The notes: generated by a model from the letters alone, not told the origin. Numbered from the stretch's first letter, positions 1 to 10,411 are shown. The stretch: 64,000 nt of DNA from Mesorhizobium sp. CU3 (GCF_006442965.1 NZ_VFWX01000001.1:248001-312000), one strand, 5' to 3'. Numbers and translations are program-made.

Positions 1-783
1 GAAGATGCGATCGCGCACGGAAGCGTCCCATTTCTCGCCGAGGTCGACTGCCGGCTGCACGATGCGAACGTCGATCGAACGCTTGGCGGGCTCGGCGGGC
101 ATGGCGAGCCGGAAATAGCCGAAGCCGACATGACCAACCACCAGGATGACGAACAGAGCGAGGCCGAGCCTGAGATGGCGCCGCGCGGCAAGAAGCGCCG
201 GCAGCGAAAAGACGAAGACCGCGAGCGCGTTCATGCCGATCATGCCGGTCACCGACACGCTCTGCATCAGGAGCGGCACGGGCATCGCAGCGTAGCCGAC
301 GGCATTCCACGGAAAGCCGCTGAATAGGAACTCGCGCAGCCATTCGGCGAGGCCGAAACCGAAGGCAAGAGCGGCGATCCGGCCGATGTCGTTGCTCCAG
401 AAAAGTCGTGCCGCGACGGTGGCGAAGCCGTAGAAGAAGGCGAGCGCGAAGGGAATTCCGACGACGGCGAAGGGAAGCGCCCAGGCGAACGTATCGGCCT
501 CGACCAGAAATGCCTGGCCGATCCACCAGAGACCGGCGAGAAAATAGCCGAAACCGAACCACCAGCCGGTGGCGAAAGCCGGCTTCAGGCGTCTCAGCCA
601 GCCGTCGGACGCTTCGCCTGTGGCGCCGTCGAGCAGCCAGACCAGGACCGGAAACGAGACGAAGCCGACGGCGAAGAAGTCGTAAGGCGCCTGGGCGAGA
701 ACGGCGAACGCGCCGGCGACAAACGCCACCAGCGCCCGCCGCCACCCCCAAAGCAGAATTATCCGGCCGGCCAAGCGCTGCAT
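1..783 (-). CDS. lnt: Apolipoprotein N-acyltransferase, N-terminal part (cut by window edge)
   Basis: Lnt transfers the third acyl chain from phospholipid to the N-terminal cysteine of lipoproteins in the inner membrane. The 261 residues present run from an ATG at 783 and read off the left edge of the window. They contain the expected series of hydrophobic membrane segments, beginning with a basic start ([20 protein letters not shown]), and reach the beginning of the periplasmic nitrilase-like domain ([17 protein letters not shown]). The catalytic Glu-Lys-Cys residues lie beyond the edge and cannot be checked. It is the last member seen of the miaB-phoH-ybeY-corC-lnt order that is also known from gamma-proteobacteria, which supports the call. 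Confidence 0.93.
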   Translation of the reverse strand, partial: MQRLAGRIILLWGWRRALVAFVAGAFAVLAQAPYDFFAVGFVSFPVLVWLLDGATGEASDGWLRRLKPAFATGWWFGFGYFLAGLWWIGQAFLVEADTFAWALPFAVVGIPFALAFFYGFATVAARLFWSNDIGRIAALAFGFGLAEWLREFLFSGFPWNAVGYAAMPVPLLMQSVSVTGMIGMNALAVFVFSLPALLAARRHLRLGLALFVILVVGHVGFGYFRLAMPAEPAKRSIDVRIVQPAVDLGEKWDASVRDRIF

Positions 784-880
784 TCAGCTTCCCAAGTCGC
801 GCGAATCAGGGAGCCCAAGATTTAACAGGCCGCGCCGCCTGCTCCAAACCCGGATGAGCGGTATCTAATTCACGGCTGCG

Positions 881-1351
881 CTATCGATGCCAGCCTTCGA
901 TGCGGAGGCCGCTTAGCCGTTCGGCCTCTTCGTTCGACACCACGCCGATAGTCTGGCTGAAGGTCCAGACATGGCCTTCCGGATCGCGGGCGCGGTATTG
1001 CCGCTCCCCGTAGAACTGATCGGCGGGCTCCTGGACGATTTCCGCGCCTGCCGCCCTCGCCTGCTCGCAATGGGCGTCGATGCCATCCTTCAGGCGGATA
1101 TAGACGGCCTGGGTGTTTCTGCCGCCGATCGAGGCAGGACTGGCGATGTGATCGGCCCATTCGGAATCGACGATGATGTAGCCGTCGCCGAAGCGCATTT
1201 CGGCATGGACGAGCCGCCCGCCCGCGTCGCTGACCAGCATGCTCGGCTCGAAGCCGAAGGCCGCCTGGAGCCAAGTCAGGGCTGCGCGTGGATCCTGATA
1301 GAAGACGCCGGAACCGAGAACGGCATGCTTGAACGGATCGTCGACCGCCAT
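881..1351 (-). CDS. VOC (glyoxalase/bleomycin-resistance) superfamily protein
   Basis: This 156-residue protein has the paired beta-alpha-beta-beta-beta layout of the vicinal oxygen chelate fold. The first half holds AALTWLQAAFGFEP and EMRFGDGYIIV, and the second half ends in the family-typical YRARDPEGHVWTFSQT. Relatives of this PhnB/glyoxalase-like subgroup are often called glyoxalases or antibiotic-resistance proteins, but the substrate cannot be read from sequence. It lies 13 bases after the corC stop in the same direction, so it is probably transcribed with that operon. Its placement between corC and lnt breaks an otherwise conserved order. No strong ribosome-binding site is visible before the ATG. 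Confidence 0.8.
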   Translation of the reverse strand: MAVDDPFKHAVLGSGVFYQDPRAALTWLQAAFGFEPSMLVSDAGGRLVHAEMRFGDGYIIVDSEWADHIASPASIGGRNTQAVYIRLKDGIDAHCEQARAAGAEIVQEPADQFYGERQYRARDPEGHVWTFSQTIGVVSNEEAERLSGLRIEGWHR

Positions 1352-1363
1352 CGGTCCGCGATC

Positions 1364-2488
1364 TCAGGCCTGCTCGGTGCGCGCGGCGCGGCGGCGCTGG
1401 CGCTCGCCCTTCTGGCTCTGCACGATGCGCACGCGCTTGACGCGGCGCGGGTCGGCGTCGAGCACGTGGAATTCGAAGCCCGGGATGGCCTGCACCACTT
1501 CGCCGCGGGCAGGCACCCGGCCCAGCGTGTTGAAGATCATGCCGCCAATGGTGTCGACATATTCGCCATGCTCGCCGGCGGCGAAATCCTCGCCGATCAT
1601 CTTGGCGACCTCGTCGATCTCGGCCTTTCCGTCGACGACGAACACGCCGTCGCCGGTCTGGGTGATCATCGGCTCGTCGTCGTCATGCTCGTCCTCGATG
1701 TCGCCGACGACCATCTCGACGATGTCTTCCAGCGAGGCAAGGCCGTCGGTGCCGCCATATTCGTCGATGACCAGCGCCATCTGGGTGCGGTTGGTCTGCA
1801 TGCGGCCCATCAGGTCGGAGGCGAGCATGGACGGCGGGACGAACAGCACCGGTCGGATCAGGTTGAGGTCGCCGATGGTGCGCGCAAGATCGACCTGGGC
1901 GAGATCGAGCGCCGCCAGAGCCGGGGTTGCCGGCGTCTTCGCCCTGGCGCGGCCCTTCTTGACGCGGGCGAGCTTGGTGATGTGGGCGAGCACGTCGCGG
2001 ATGTGGACCATGCCGCGCGGATCGTCGAGCGTCTCGGAATAGACCGGCATGCGCGAATGGCCGGACTCCTCGAACAGGCCAAGCAGATCGCCGAGCTTGG
2101 TGTTGATCTCGACAGCCTCGATATCGGCGCGCGGCACCATCACATCCTCGACGCGCACTTCGCGCAGGCGCAGGATGTTGTTGAGCATGGCGCGTTCGCC
2201 GGGCGAGAAGGATTCCACGTCGCTCGCCGTCTCGGCCAGCGCGCCGGCGATCTCCTCGCGCAGATTGGTGCCGTTGCGGTGCCTAAACAGGCCGAGCACG
2301 CGTTCGACAAGGGAGGGGCCGGCGGCAACTGAACCGGCGACAGGGGAAGGACCGGCATGCGGCGCATCAGCGGCCGCGCTGCCGGTCGGAATACTCGGAC
2401 TCGAACCCTCTTCCGACTTTTCGGAAGGCTGGGCCGCACTGCCGGCGTCCGGACGGGCGGCAGTTTCTGGTTTGTCGTTCATCGCCAT
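1364..2488 (-). CDS. corC: CBS-domain hemolysin-like protein, CorC/YbeX type
   Basis: This is a 374-residue soluble protein of the TlyC/CorC family, proposed to act in Mg2+/Co2+ homeostasis or, as E. coli YbeX, in ribosome-linked metabolism. After a low-complexity N-terminus rich in Ala, Ser and Pro come the family entry motif VEDVMVPRADIEAVE, a pair of CBS domains (HSRMPVYSETLDDPRGMVH and MALVIDEYGGTDGLASLEDI) and the C-terminal CorC/HlyC transporter-associated domain (DGVFVVDGKAEIDEVAKMI). There is no DUF21 membrane domain, so this is the short soluble form. Two ATGs six bases apart (2488 and 2482) are both possible starts. It follows ybeY by 21 bases. Confidence 0.88.
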   Translation of the reverse strand: MAMNDKPETAARPDAGSAAQPSEKSEEGSSPSIPTGSAAADAPHAGPSPVAGSVAAGPSLVERVLGLFRHRNGTNLREEIAGALAETASDVESFSPGERAMLNNILRLREVRVEDVMVPRADIEAVEINTKLGDLLGLFEESGHSRMPVYSETLDDPRGMVHIRDVLAHITKLARVKKGRARAKTPATPALAALDLAQVDLARTIGDLNLIRPVLFVPPSMLASDLMGRMQTNRTQMALVIDEYGGTDGLASLEDIVEMVVGDIEDEHDDDEPMITQTGDGVFVVDGKAEIDEVAKMIGEDFAAGEHGEYVDTIGGMIFNTLGRVPARGEVVQAIPGFEFHVLDADPRRVKRVRIVQSQKGERQRRRAARTEQA

Positions 2489-2509
2489 CAGGTCAATTGA
2501 GCTTTTTTG

Positions 2510-3007
2510 TTACGCGTAGGGATCGGGAATGGCAAGCCTTGCGAGCGCCCTGCGCTCGATCGCTTCCATCTCCTCGGCCTCAGCGTCGGTCTCGTGATCA
2601 TGACCCAGGAGATGTAGCAGGCCATGGATGACGAGATGGGTGATATGGTTCACAATCGGCTTGTCTTCCAGTGCCGCCTCGCGCGCCACCGTCTCGGAAG
2701 CCAGCACGATGTCGCCAAGCATCGGCGGCAGCGGATCGCCCTCGGCGAAGGAAAAAGCCGGGAAAGACAAGACGTTGGTGGGCTTGTCCTTGCCCCGCCA
2801 TTCGGCATTGAGCGTGCGGATATGGGCGTCGTCGGAAAAAACGATGCTGAGCTCGGAAGCGCCGTTCACGTCGCTTTCGGCGAAAGCAGCGGCGACGGCG
2901 CCATCGACCAGACGCGCCAGCTCGGCTTCCGCCGGCCAATCGCCGGCCTCGACAAAAATATCGATATCGACCGGCGTTTGGCCGCTGAATCCTGGAATTT
3001 CAGCCAT
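2510..3007 (-). CDS. ybeY: Endoribonuclease / rRNA maturation factor YbeY
   Basis: YbeY is a single-strand-specific metallo-endoribonuclease needed for 16S rRNA 3'-end maturation and 70S quality control. The 165-residue product carries the zinc site [14 protein letters not shown], a full match to the family's H-x3-H-x5-H pattern, near residues 125-140. Upstream of it lies the conserved segment [18 protein letters not shown]. Length is normal for the family. It starts ten bases after the stop of phoH, in the same order as the ybeZ-ybeY pair of E. coli, which is consistent with a functional partnership of the PhoH ATPase and YbeY. Confidence 0.96.
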   Translation of the reverse strand: MAEIPGFSGQTPVDIDIFVEAGDWPAEAELARLVDGAVAAAFAESDVNGASELSIVFSDDAHIRTLNAEWRGKDKPTNVLSFPAFSFAEGDPLPPMLGDIVLASETVAREAALEDKPIVNHITHLVIHGLLHLLGHDHETDAEAEEMEAIERRALARLAIPDPYA

Positions 3008-3017
3008 CTAGCTTTGA

Positions 3018-4067
<1,050 letters not shown>

Positions 4068-4147
4068 CCGTCTCTCCTCATCTGCCGAGGCTTGTGGCTA
4101 TGCATCTCGTTGTCCCAAAACCGCGGGCACATTTCCAGCGACATGCA

Positions 4148-5557
4148 TCAGACCAACTCGGCGAACAGGCTGTTGTAGCCGGTCCTTGTGATTCGTACGT
4201 CGATAATGTCACCGATTCCGCCGGCCTTGTCGTCAACAATAACCGGCTGCAGCCAGGGCGAACGGCCAACTTTCTGGCCGGCCTGCCGGCCAGGCTTCTC
4301 GATCAGCGTATCGATGGTCTTGCCGACCAGGCTCAAGCCGAAATCCTGCTGCTGCTTAAGGAGCAATCCTTGAAGCCGCTGCAGCCGCTCGTCCTTCACC
4401 GCTTCCGCGACATGGCCATCCATTTCGGCGCCCGGCGTGCCGGGACGCGGCGAATATTTGAACGAGAAGGCCGAGGCATAGTTCACCTCGCGCACAAGCT
4501 CCAGCGTGGCCTCGAAGTCGGCATCGGTCTCGCCGGGGAAACCGACGATGAAGTCGCCGGACATGGCGATATCGGTCCGGGCGGCGCGGATGCGCTCGAT
4601 CAGCGCCAGATAATCGCGCGCCGTATGCCGGCGGTTCATTGCCTTGAGAATGCGATCGGAGCCGGACTGCACCGGCAGATGCAGATAGGGCATCAGCGCC
4701 GGCAGGTCGCGATGCGCGGCGATAAGTTCCTCATCCATGTCGCGCGGATGGCTGGTGGTGTAACGCAGCCGCGCCAGGCCAGGGATTTCCGCCAGGCGGA
4801 ACAGCAGGCGGCCGAGGCCCCATTCCTCGCCGTTCTCGCCCAGACCGTGCCAAGCGTTGACGTTCTGGCCAAGCAGCGTCACTTCGCGCACGCCGGCCTC
4901 AGCAAGGCGCTCGGCCTCGGCAACGATCTGCGCCACAGGGCGCGACACTTCGGAGCCGCGCGTATAAGGCACGACGCAAAAGGTGCAGAACTTGTCGCAG
5001 CCTTCCTGGACCGTCAGGAAAGCGGTGACGCCGCGTTTTGCCAGTTCGGCGCGCTTGGGCTGCGGCAGATGCTCGAACTTGTCCTCGATGGCGTATTCGG
5101 TCTCGACGACCTTCTTGCCGCCGCGAACGCGCGCCAGAACATCGGGAAGCCGGTGATAGGTCTGTGGACCGATAACCAGATCGACCGCAGGCGAGCGGCG
5201 GATGATCTCGGCGCCCTCGGCCTGGGCCACGCAACCGGCAACGCCGATCAGAAGCTCGCGGCCGGCCTCGGCGCGCTCGGCCTTCATGTCGCGAATGCGG
5301 CCGAGCTCGGAATAGACCTTTTCGGCCGCCTTCTCGCGGATATGGCAGGTGTTGAGCAGCACCAGATCGGCGTCCTCGACGGCGTCGGTGGCGACATAGC
5401 CGTCGGCGGCCAGCGCATCGGTCATGCGCTGGGAATCGTAGACATTCATCTGGCAGCCATAGGTCTTTACGAAGACCTTTTTCGCCGTCGGGCCAGTGCC
5501 TGCCGAAGGCTCGGCCGCAATGCCGATGTCGTGGCTTTCAATCGTGTTCAGTTCCAT
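4148..5557 (-). CDS. miaB: tRNA-2-methylthio-N6-dimethylallyladenosine synthase MiaB
   Basis: MiaB is a radical-SAM methylthiotransferase that adds the 2-methylthio group to i6A37 in tRNAs reading UNN codons. The 469-residue product shows all three parts: the UPF0004 domain with cysteines in [18 protein letters not shown] and GVAGCVAQ, the radical-SAM CxxxCxxC in [18 protein letters not shown], and a C-terminal TRAM domain that binds tRNA. The open frame extends to a TTG at 5587, but the ATG at 5557 ([10 protein letters not shown]) is preferred because no ribosome-binding site precedes the TTG. It belongs to the tsaB-rimI-plsC-miaB-phoH run. Confidence 0.96.
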   Translation of the reverse strand: MELNTIESHDIGIAAEPSAGTGPTAKKVFVKTYGCQMNVYDSQRMTDALAADGYVATDAVEDADLVLLNTCHIREKAAEKVYSELGRIRDMKAERAEAGRELLIGVAGCVAQAEGAEIIRRSPAVDLVIGPQTYHRLPDVLARVRGGKKVVETEYAIEDKFEHLPQPKRAELAKRGVTAFLTVQEGCDKFCTFCVVPYTRGSEVSRPVAQIVAEAERLAEAGVREVTLLGQNVNAWHGLGENGEEWGLGRLLFRLAEIPGLARLRYTTSHPRDMDEELIAAHRDLPALMPYLHLPVQSGSDRILKAMNRRHTARDYLALIERIRAARTDIAMSGDFIVGFPGETDADFEATLELVREVNYASAFSFKYSPRPGTPGAEMDGHVAEAVKDERLQRLQGLLLKQQQDFGLSLVGKTIDTLIEKPGRQAGQKVGRSPWLQPVIVDDKAGGIGDIIDVRITRTGYNSLFAELV

Positions 5558-5609
5558 CGGGCGGCTTCTACCGCCTTTTGGTGACAAAAAACAGACGATT
5601 CTGGCTGAG

Positions 5610-6410
5610 CTATCGGCTAGGCGCCGGGTCGGCGAGGGCGGCCTGCATCATGTCGCGTACCCGGACTTCCATCAGCCTTGCCGTTTCCTTGCGGTTCGAG
5701 CCCTTGGAGAACGCCACCGGCTCGCCGAAATGCACCTCGGCGTCGAGTGCGCCTTCGGCAAGCAGGGTTTTCAGATGCGGCATCAGATCCTGGTCGCCGA
5801 TCCAGGCTGAAATCGGCCGGTGGCGCCGGCCCATCGGCACGCCGTGGAGCCGCGTGTAAGCGATCGCCACCGGCTGGATGAAGACTTTGTCCGCCGCGCC
5901 TTCCGAGATCGCCATTGAAGCGGCGCCGAACAAAGTGCTCTTGAACGGCAGCACAATATTGCCGTCAGCGGTCGAGCCCTCCGCGAACAGCACCATGGCG
6001 TCGCCCTTGGCCATGCGCCTGGCGATCTCGCTCGCCTGGTCGCCGGAGGTGCGCTTGCGCTCGCGCTCGATGAAAACGGTGCGCTGCAGCTTGGACAGCA
6101 TGCCTATCAGCGGCCAGCCCTCCATGTCGGCCCTGGCGATGAATTTAACATCGACGAAGGAGCCGAGCACCATGATGTCGGTCCAGGAAATGTGGTTGGC
6201 GGCGACCAGCAGCGGCCGGTCCTTGGCCAGCGTGCCCTTGACATGCACGCGCATCCCCAGCGCCCTCAGGATCATGCTGTGCCAGATTTTCAGGATGAAA
6301 GTTTCGGGCCACAGCCCGGTCTTCATCGACAGGATCTGCAGCGGCACCAGCACCAGCGAGCAGACGACGACATAGGCGAACGCCAGGAAAATCCGCAATT
6401 TCTTGATCAT
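5610..6410 (-). CDS. 1-acyl-sn-glycerol-3-phosphate acyltransferase (PlsC-like)
   Basis: This membrane-associated acyltransferase of phospholipid synthesis most likely converts lysophosphatidic acid to phosphatidic acid. An N-terminal hydrophobic helix ([20 protein letters not shown]) is followed by the catalytic HX4D-type block [14 protein letters not shown] and the substrate-binding block [12 protein letters not shown], both hallmarks of the PlsC/LPLAT family. The ATG at 6410 is chosen because GGAG lies just upstream. A longer in-frame start at 6461 would overlap rimI by 26 bases and adds an unlikely leader. Ornithine-lipid acyltransferase OlsA is in the same family and cannot be ruled out. 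Confidence 0.85.
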   Translation of the reverse strand: MIKKLRIFLAFAYVVVCSLVLVPLQILSMKTGLWPETFILKIWHSMILRALGMRVHVKGTLAKDRPLLVAANHISWTDIMVLGSFVDVKFIARADMEGWPLIGMLSKLQRTVFIERERKRTSGDQASEIARRMAKGDAMVLFAEGSTADGNIVLPFKSTLFGAASMAISEGAADKVFIQPVAIAYTRLHGVPMGRRHRPISAWIGDQDLMPHLKTLLAEGALDAEVHFGEPVAFSKGSNRKETARLMEVRVRDMMQAALADPAPSR

Positions 6411-6435
6411 TCGCTCCGCCCTAACCGGCCTGTCG

Positions 6436-6930
6436 CTAGCGAAGATCGCGGCGCATGACAAGCGCGCCGGTCGGACCGTGCTCGGTCGAGCGGTAATAGT
6501 TCAGCCTGTGGCCGACCTGGTTGAAGCCGAGCCGGCGGTAAAGTGCGATGGCCGGCGCGTTGGTCTCGTCGACCTCGAGGAAAAGCGCCTCGGCGCGCTG
6601 CGCATGCAGTTCGCGCAACACCGCGTCCATCAACTGCCAGCCGAGCCCCTGGCGGCGATGCGAGCGGGCGACCGCCACGGTCAGGATTTCGCCCTCGCCG
6701 GCCGCAAGCCGCGCCAGCACGAAGCCGACCGGCGGTTTTGCGCCCTGCCCGGTCTCGCGGGCGGCGTAGCCGAACACGGTGTCCTGCTCGAGCAGCGCCG
6801 CGAACTCGCTGTCGGTCCAGGGCCGAACGAAATCTTCCTCATGCAAGGCCGAAACGGCGGCACTGTCCGCAACGGTCAGCGGTTCGAGCGCATAGTCCCT
6901 GCGGCGCGGTTGGAAGAAAGGTATCCGCAT
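6436..6930 (-). CDS. rimI: Ribosomal-protein-alanine N-acetyltransferase-like GNAT protein
   Basis: This 164-residue GNAT acetyltransferase has the acetyl-CoA-binding motif A in VAVARSHRRQGLGWQLM and the motif B block EALFLEVDETNAPAIALYRRLGFNQVGHRLNYY. In enterobacteria RimI acetylates the N-terminal alanine of ribosomal protein S18, and the tsaB-rimI neighbourhood is conserved widely. The start ATG at 6930 shares one base with the tsaB stop, which indicates translational coupling. The N-terminus (MRIPFFQPRRRDYALEPL) carries about 15 residues before the domain begins. Substrate is inferred from synteny, not from the sequence. Confidence 0.88.
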   Translation of the reverse strand: MRIPFFQPRRRDYALEPLTVADSAAVSALHEEDFVRPWTDSEFAALLEQDTVFGYAARETGQGAKPPVGFVLARLAAGEGEILTVAVARSHRRQGLGWQLMDAVLRELHAQRAEALFLEVDETNAPAIALYRRLGFNQVGHRLNYYRSTEHGPTGALVMRRDLR

Positions 6931-7622
6931 CAGGGTTTTTTCTCTCCCGGGTCCTGTCTCGGCAGGATGAAGCCGGCCTGCGGCTTGGCATCGGCGCCGC
7001 GCAGATAGAGCGGTTTCGGCCTGTCGCCGGACCGCCTGGCGGCAGCCAGCCTGGCATAGGTGGCGATGTCGGCGGTCGCGCCGACCGGCCCGGTGTCGAA
7101 GGCGCGTGCCGACGACGTGGTGATTTGCGGCGCGGCCGTGCCGGCAAGGACAGGGTCTTCGCGCTGCGCGATGGCCGTGGCCTCGGTAAGATCCGTCACG
7201 GCCGGTCCGTAAGTCAACGCTAACGCTTTATCGTAGAGCGCCGCATGGATTTCCTCGCGGCCGGCATCGAGCGCTGCGAGCACCGTACGGCCCGGAAAGT
7301 TTGTGGCGGCCTCGGCCGCCAGCGCTTCCAGCGTCGTCACACCGATCGCCGGGATCTTCAGCGCAAGTGCCAGGCCGCGCGCCGTCGAGACGCCGACGCG
7401 AAGGCCGGTGAAGGAGCCCGGGCCGATCGAGACGGCGATCGCGCCGAGATCGCGATAGGCAAGCCCGCCATGGGCAAGAGCCGCCTCGATGACGGCCATC
7501 AGATGTTCGGCATGCCCCTTGCCGAGGTCGAGCACCTGCCGGCCGAGCTCCTTGCCGGCGTCCGCGTCATAGACGCAGGCGGCGCAGAGACTGGCGGCGC
7601 AGTCGATGGCAAGGATATTCAT
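6930..7622 (-). CDS. tsaB: tRNA N6-threonylcarbamoyladenosine biosynthesis protein TsaB
   Basis: TsaB is the ASKHA-fold partner of TsaD in making t6A37 of ANN-reading tRNAs. The 230-residue product opens with the family signature MNILAIDCAASLCAACVYD and has the conserved GAIAVSIGPGSFTGLRVGVSTARGLA segment around residues 60-85. It lacks the metal-binding histidines of TsaD, as expected for TsaB. It is the first gene of the leftward housekeeping run. About 140 bases separate its start from the end of the DUF1513 gene, and they hold a short hairpin but no clear terminator. Confidence 0.93.
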   Translation of the reverse strand: MNILAIDCAASLCAACVYDADAGKELGRQVLDLGKGHAEHLMAVIEAALAHGGLAYRDLGAIAVSIGPGSFTGLRVGVSTARGLALALKIPAIGVTTLEALAAEAATNFPGRTVLAALDAGREEIHAALYDKALALTYGPAVTDLTEATAIAQREDPVLAGTAAPQITTSSARAFDTGPVGATADIATYARLAAARRSGDRPKPLYLRGADAKPQAGFILPRQDPGEKKP

Positions 7623-7762
7623 ACGGGCAGCTTCATATGGCCGTTAACGAGCTGGATCGAAACACAATTCCCTCTGCCCGGCATGGCCCGCCGCCGCAAG
7701 GGCCAGCACGCAAAAAGTTAAGCGGCTTCGGTTCCGCGCAACACTGCCGATCAGGCAGAACG

Positions 7763-8869
7763 TCAGGCTGAGGCGGCGATGCGCAGCATGTGATTGTCCC
7801 AGACATAGTCGGGCTCGGAACGCGTCACGCCGGCGTCGCCGACGATCTGGCCGGCGCCCGTGGTCGCCATGAAGCCGGGGCCGTCGGGCGCGAGACCGCA
7901 GACTTCGACCAGCGATTTTGTTGCGACGACACGGCCGCTGGCGGCATCGATCACGGCGAAAGAATTGCCCTCCGGCGAGGTGACCGCAACGGTGCCGGTC
8001 GCGGCATTGGCGGCGACCGAGCCGATATAGTTACGGAAGCCGGAGAGCACGTCCTGCGGTAGCTCCAGCAGTTCGAGCTCCTTGCCGCGCGTGGCGCGCC
8101 CGACCAGCGCCGGTCGGTCGGTCGCCGGTCCCCGGTACTGGCAGCCGAACCAGACGGTGCCGGCCCGGTCGCGGTCCATGTGGCGGATCGACAGCTGGTG
8201 CAGCGCCGGCGGCAATTCGTGCTTCTCGATCAGGTCGCCGGTGATGCGGTCGACCAGCGTGTAGGACGGCTTCATGGTCGCGATGTTGAGCTCGGCGCGG
8301 CCGAAATCAGGATGGGTTTCGATGCCGCCATTGGCGATCGCCAGCGTGCGGCCATCGCCGAGCAGGAGCAGCTCGTGCGGCCCCATGCCATAGGTCGGGA
8401 ACTCGCCGATGCGGTTGAATTTCGAGCGCGCATCATAGATTCCGACGACACCGGCGGCATTGTCGAAGTCGTTCTCGGTCGCATAGAGCAGGGCGCCGTC
8501 GGGCGAGAACACGCCATGGCCGAAGAAATGCCGGCCAGCGATGCTGGCGATGGTCAATGGCTTGTCGCGCCCGGCATGGTCGAAGACGACAGCGAAAGTG
8601 CCTGGCTGGCGGGCAAAGACGACCGAACGTTTCGACACCGGATCGAAGGTGACGTCATGGCCGCGATCCGGCAGATCGATCGTGTGCAGGATCTTGCCCG
8701 CTTCAGAAAGCACCGCGGCGCCGAAGCCGCCGTCGCGTTTGACGAAGGCCGTGGCGAAGATCGCGTCGGTCGCAAGCGTGTCCGCCCAGGTGCGCGGCGC
8801 CATGGCGGAGGCGAAGCCGGCGCCAGCGGCGCGCAGGAAATCGCGGCGATCGATGAGGGGCGTCTTCAA
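7763..8869 (-). CDS. Tat-exported DUF1513 beta-propeller protein of the iron cluster, TTG start
   Basis: The protein has 368 residues counting from a TTG at 8869, preceded by GAGAGGG at normal distance. It then opens with a clear twin-arginine signal, TPLIDRRDFLRAAGAGFASA, ending at an Ala-rich cleavage region. The open frame runs upstream to 9100, but that leader lies in a repeat and has no signal character. The rest is a WD40/propeller-like periplasmic domain with repeated blades, such as HFFGHGVFSPDGALLYATEN and GMGPHELLLLGDGRTLAIAN. DUF1513 proteins are regularly linked to imelysin genes and are assumed to serve iron acquisition. The biochemical role is unknown. It is the last gene of the leftward iron block and is separated from imelysin by a 437-base repeat-bearing gap. 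Confidence 0.82.
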   Translation of the reverse strand: MKTPLIDRRDFLRAAGAGFASAMAPRTWADTLATDAIFATAFVKRDGGFGAAVLSEAGKILHTIDLPDRGHDVTFDPVSKRSVVFARQPGTFAVVFDHAGRDKPLTIASIAGRHFFGHGVFSPDGALLYATENDFDNAAGVVGIYDARSKFNRIGEFPTYGMGPHELLLLGDGRTLAIANGGIETHPDFGRAELNIATMKPSYTLVDRITGDLIEKHELPPALHQLSIRHMDRDRAGTVWFGCQYRGPATDRPALVGRATRGKELELLELPQDVLSGFRNYIGSVAANAATGTVAVTSPEGNSFAVIDAASGRVVATKSLVEVCGLAPDGPGFMATTGAGQIVGDAGVTRSEPDYVWDNHMLRIAASA

Positions 8870-9306
8870 GAGATGGCCCTCTCTTGCGTTGGCTCGTTGC
8901 AAGACACGGCAATTCCGACGGGTCGGAACGAACAGGCACCTACCGACAGTTGGGGTGGGTGATCGCGGACGTTGGCGGTTGGCGGAAGCCACCAGAACTT
9001 CGTCATCCTTGGGCGAAGCAGGAGCGCAGCTCCGTCGCGGAGACCCAAGGATCCATGCCGTGACCTTCGCCGGAGGGCGCAACGGAGCAGAATTCTGCAC
9101 CGTTGCACCGCTTTGATGTCACGGAATGGATCCTCGGGTCTGCGCTGCGTCGCTACGCTCCTTGCTCCGCCCGTGGATGACGATGGGAGGGGTGTCTCGG
9201 CCAACCTCGAAAGCAGGCGGTCCCCCAAAGCAGCAATGTTCGAATGACGAAAACCTCTCCGCCAGGAATGATCCTTCAAAACCCGCCCCTTTTCCGCGAT
9301 CATCGC
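8870..9306. other. Intergenic gap between imelysin and DUF1513, mostly palindromic repeat
   Basis: No supportable gene lies here. About half the gap (9001-9209) is the first copy of a palindromic repeat family described separately. The remaining bases upstream of the TTG start of the DUF1513 gene include its ribosome-binding site. Short frames on both strands through this gap follow the repeat and have no recognizable protein features. Confidence 0.7.
9001..9209. repeat. Palindromic intergenic repeat, copy A
   Basis: This is a copy of a roughly 200-base intergenic element. It is built from two palindromic arms (for example CCTTGGG...CCCAAGG near 9007-9050 and a right arm ending CCGTGGATGACG) joined by a core with ATCCATGCCGTGACC and GGAGCAGAATTCTGCACCG. 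A second full copy lies at 36151-36344 and shares these core strings exactly. A lone arm lies at 60214-60268. No reading frame is conserved between copies, which fits a non-coding mobile or hairpin repeat rather than a gene. Confidence 0.8.
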
Positions 9307-10401
9307 TCAGTCCCCATCCAGCGAGGAAAAGCCGGCGGTCAAGCCGAACTCGGCGGTCAATCTGGTGCCGATCAGGGTCGAGAGGCTGGAGGTGATCAGC
9401 GCGAAATGCTCGAGCTTGTCGCGCAGCGCCGGGTCGGCGAGCGCCCTGTCGATCGGGCCGTCGACCGATTTCGCCGTTGCCACGCCGTTGGCGAGCTGGA
9501 TGTGGATGGATTCGGCCATCCACCGAGCGTCGGCGGGCAGCGCGTCGCCAAGCTTTGAGGCCTGGAACAGTTGGTCGATGCCGGACAGATTGCCGGCCAG
9601 CGACGCGCTGGTGTTCTGCGAACGCCAGTAGATCGCCTGCTTCGGCTTATCAGCATCGGGCTTCGCGCCGAGAAACCCCTTGAGGCGTACGTCGCGGATC
9701 ATTTCCAGCTCGTTGATGAAGACGCCGACCAGCTCCGTCACCGCTTCGGTGCCGTCGCGATAGAGCGGGTTGTTCGGACCGGGATTGGCCCAGAGCGATG
9801 CAAAACCGTCCGGCTTTTGCCAGGCGTCGCGCACCTCGGCGGCGATCGTCTCGATGTTGCCGGCCACCGCCGCGCCATAGGCGCAGCGATAGGGATCGTC
9901 CTTTTTGGCGAGCGTCTCCGCGCCGTCGCCGTAAAGCACATATTCGAGCGCGCCAAACCCCTGCATGGCGACGCTCTTTTGCGCCAACTGCGCCGGATCG
10001 GCCGTTGCCGGATCCTTCGCGGCGAGCGCGGCCTGTACCTGGCGCAGGCCGATGCTCTTGCGGTCCGGCCAATAGAGCATGCGCTCCAGCCGGTTGTTCT
10101 CCTTGATCGGGCCGAAGGCGATGATCTCGGCGACCGACCAGGCCTCGACCGTGCCGGAAAATTCGGAACGCGCCGCCTCGAGGTTCTGCTCGGAAGGCGT
10201 CTCGCAGAGCTGGTGCATCGCCTTGGTCAGGCCGGCAGCATGGTCGTCGAGGGCGGCATAGGCCGGGCGGACGAAACCGTCGATGGCGCGGCCGATGACA
10301 TCGGAGGCTTTCACCGCCGCCGACGCCGGCAGGACGGCAGCGAGCATAAGCGGAAGAGCAAGGGCCAGGCGTTTCGACATCAGAGGGACGCGTTTCGACA
10401 T
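9307..10401 (-). CDS. Imelysin-family (M75) periplasmic protein, HxxE motif altered
   Basis: This is an approximately 364-residue exported imelysin-like protein. The signal peptide is MSKRLALALPLMLAAVLPAS, and the mature part carries helical imelysin segments (AEIIAFGPIKENNRLERMLYWPDR). Where active family members have HxxE, this one reads GFGALEYVLYG, so the histidine is missing. The family is associated with iron uptake and regulation, although the original name refers to a peptidase. The first ATG (10401) overlaps the di-heme gene stop as TGATG. A second ATG at 10380 lies in a near-identical 21-base tandem repeat and could be the ancestral start. Transcription is presumably with the di-heme gene. 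Confidence 0.85.
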   Translation of the reverse strand: MSKRVPLMSKRLALALPLMLAAVLPASAAVKASDVIGRAIDGFVRPAYAALDDHAAGLTKAMHQLCETPSEQNLEAARSEFSGTVEAWSVAEIIAFGPIKENNRLERMLYWPDRKSIGLRQVQAALAAKDPATADPAQLAQKSVAMQGFGALEYVLYGDGAETLAKKDDPYRCAYGAAVAGNIETIAAEVRDAWQKPDGFASLWANPGPNNPLYRDGTEAVTELVGVFINELEMIRDVRLKGFLGAKPDADKPKQAIYWRSQNTSASLAGNLSGIDQLFQASKLGDALPADARWMAESIHIQLANGVATAKSVDGPIDRALADPALRDKLEHFALITSSLSTLIGTRLTAEFGLTAGFSSLDGD

Positions 10402-10411
10402 CAAAGAGACT
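10370..10411 (-). repeat. Tandem 21-base duplication over the imelysin start codon
   Basis: Two adjacent 21-base units, 10370-10390 and 10391-10411, match at 18 of 21 positions. Each contains an ATGTCGAAACGC block on the minus strand, so the protein begins MSKR-VPL-MSKR and there are two in-frame candidate start codons. The unit length of seven codons keeps the frame. Confidence 0.85.

Noticed and set aside
971..2332. Long plus-strand open frame opposite the VOC and corC genes
   Set aside because: It is the codon-position shadow of high-GC genes on the minus strand. It has no ribosome-binding site or family motif, and the minus-strand proteins are clear.
4094..5584. Nearly 500-codon open frame opposite miaB
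   Set aside because: It mirrors the miaB reading frame. The minus-strand product has all radical-SAM and TRAM motifs, so the opposite frame is an artefact.
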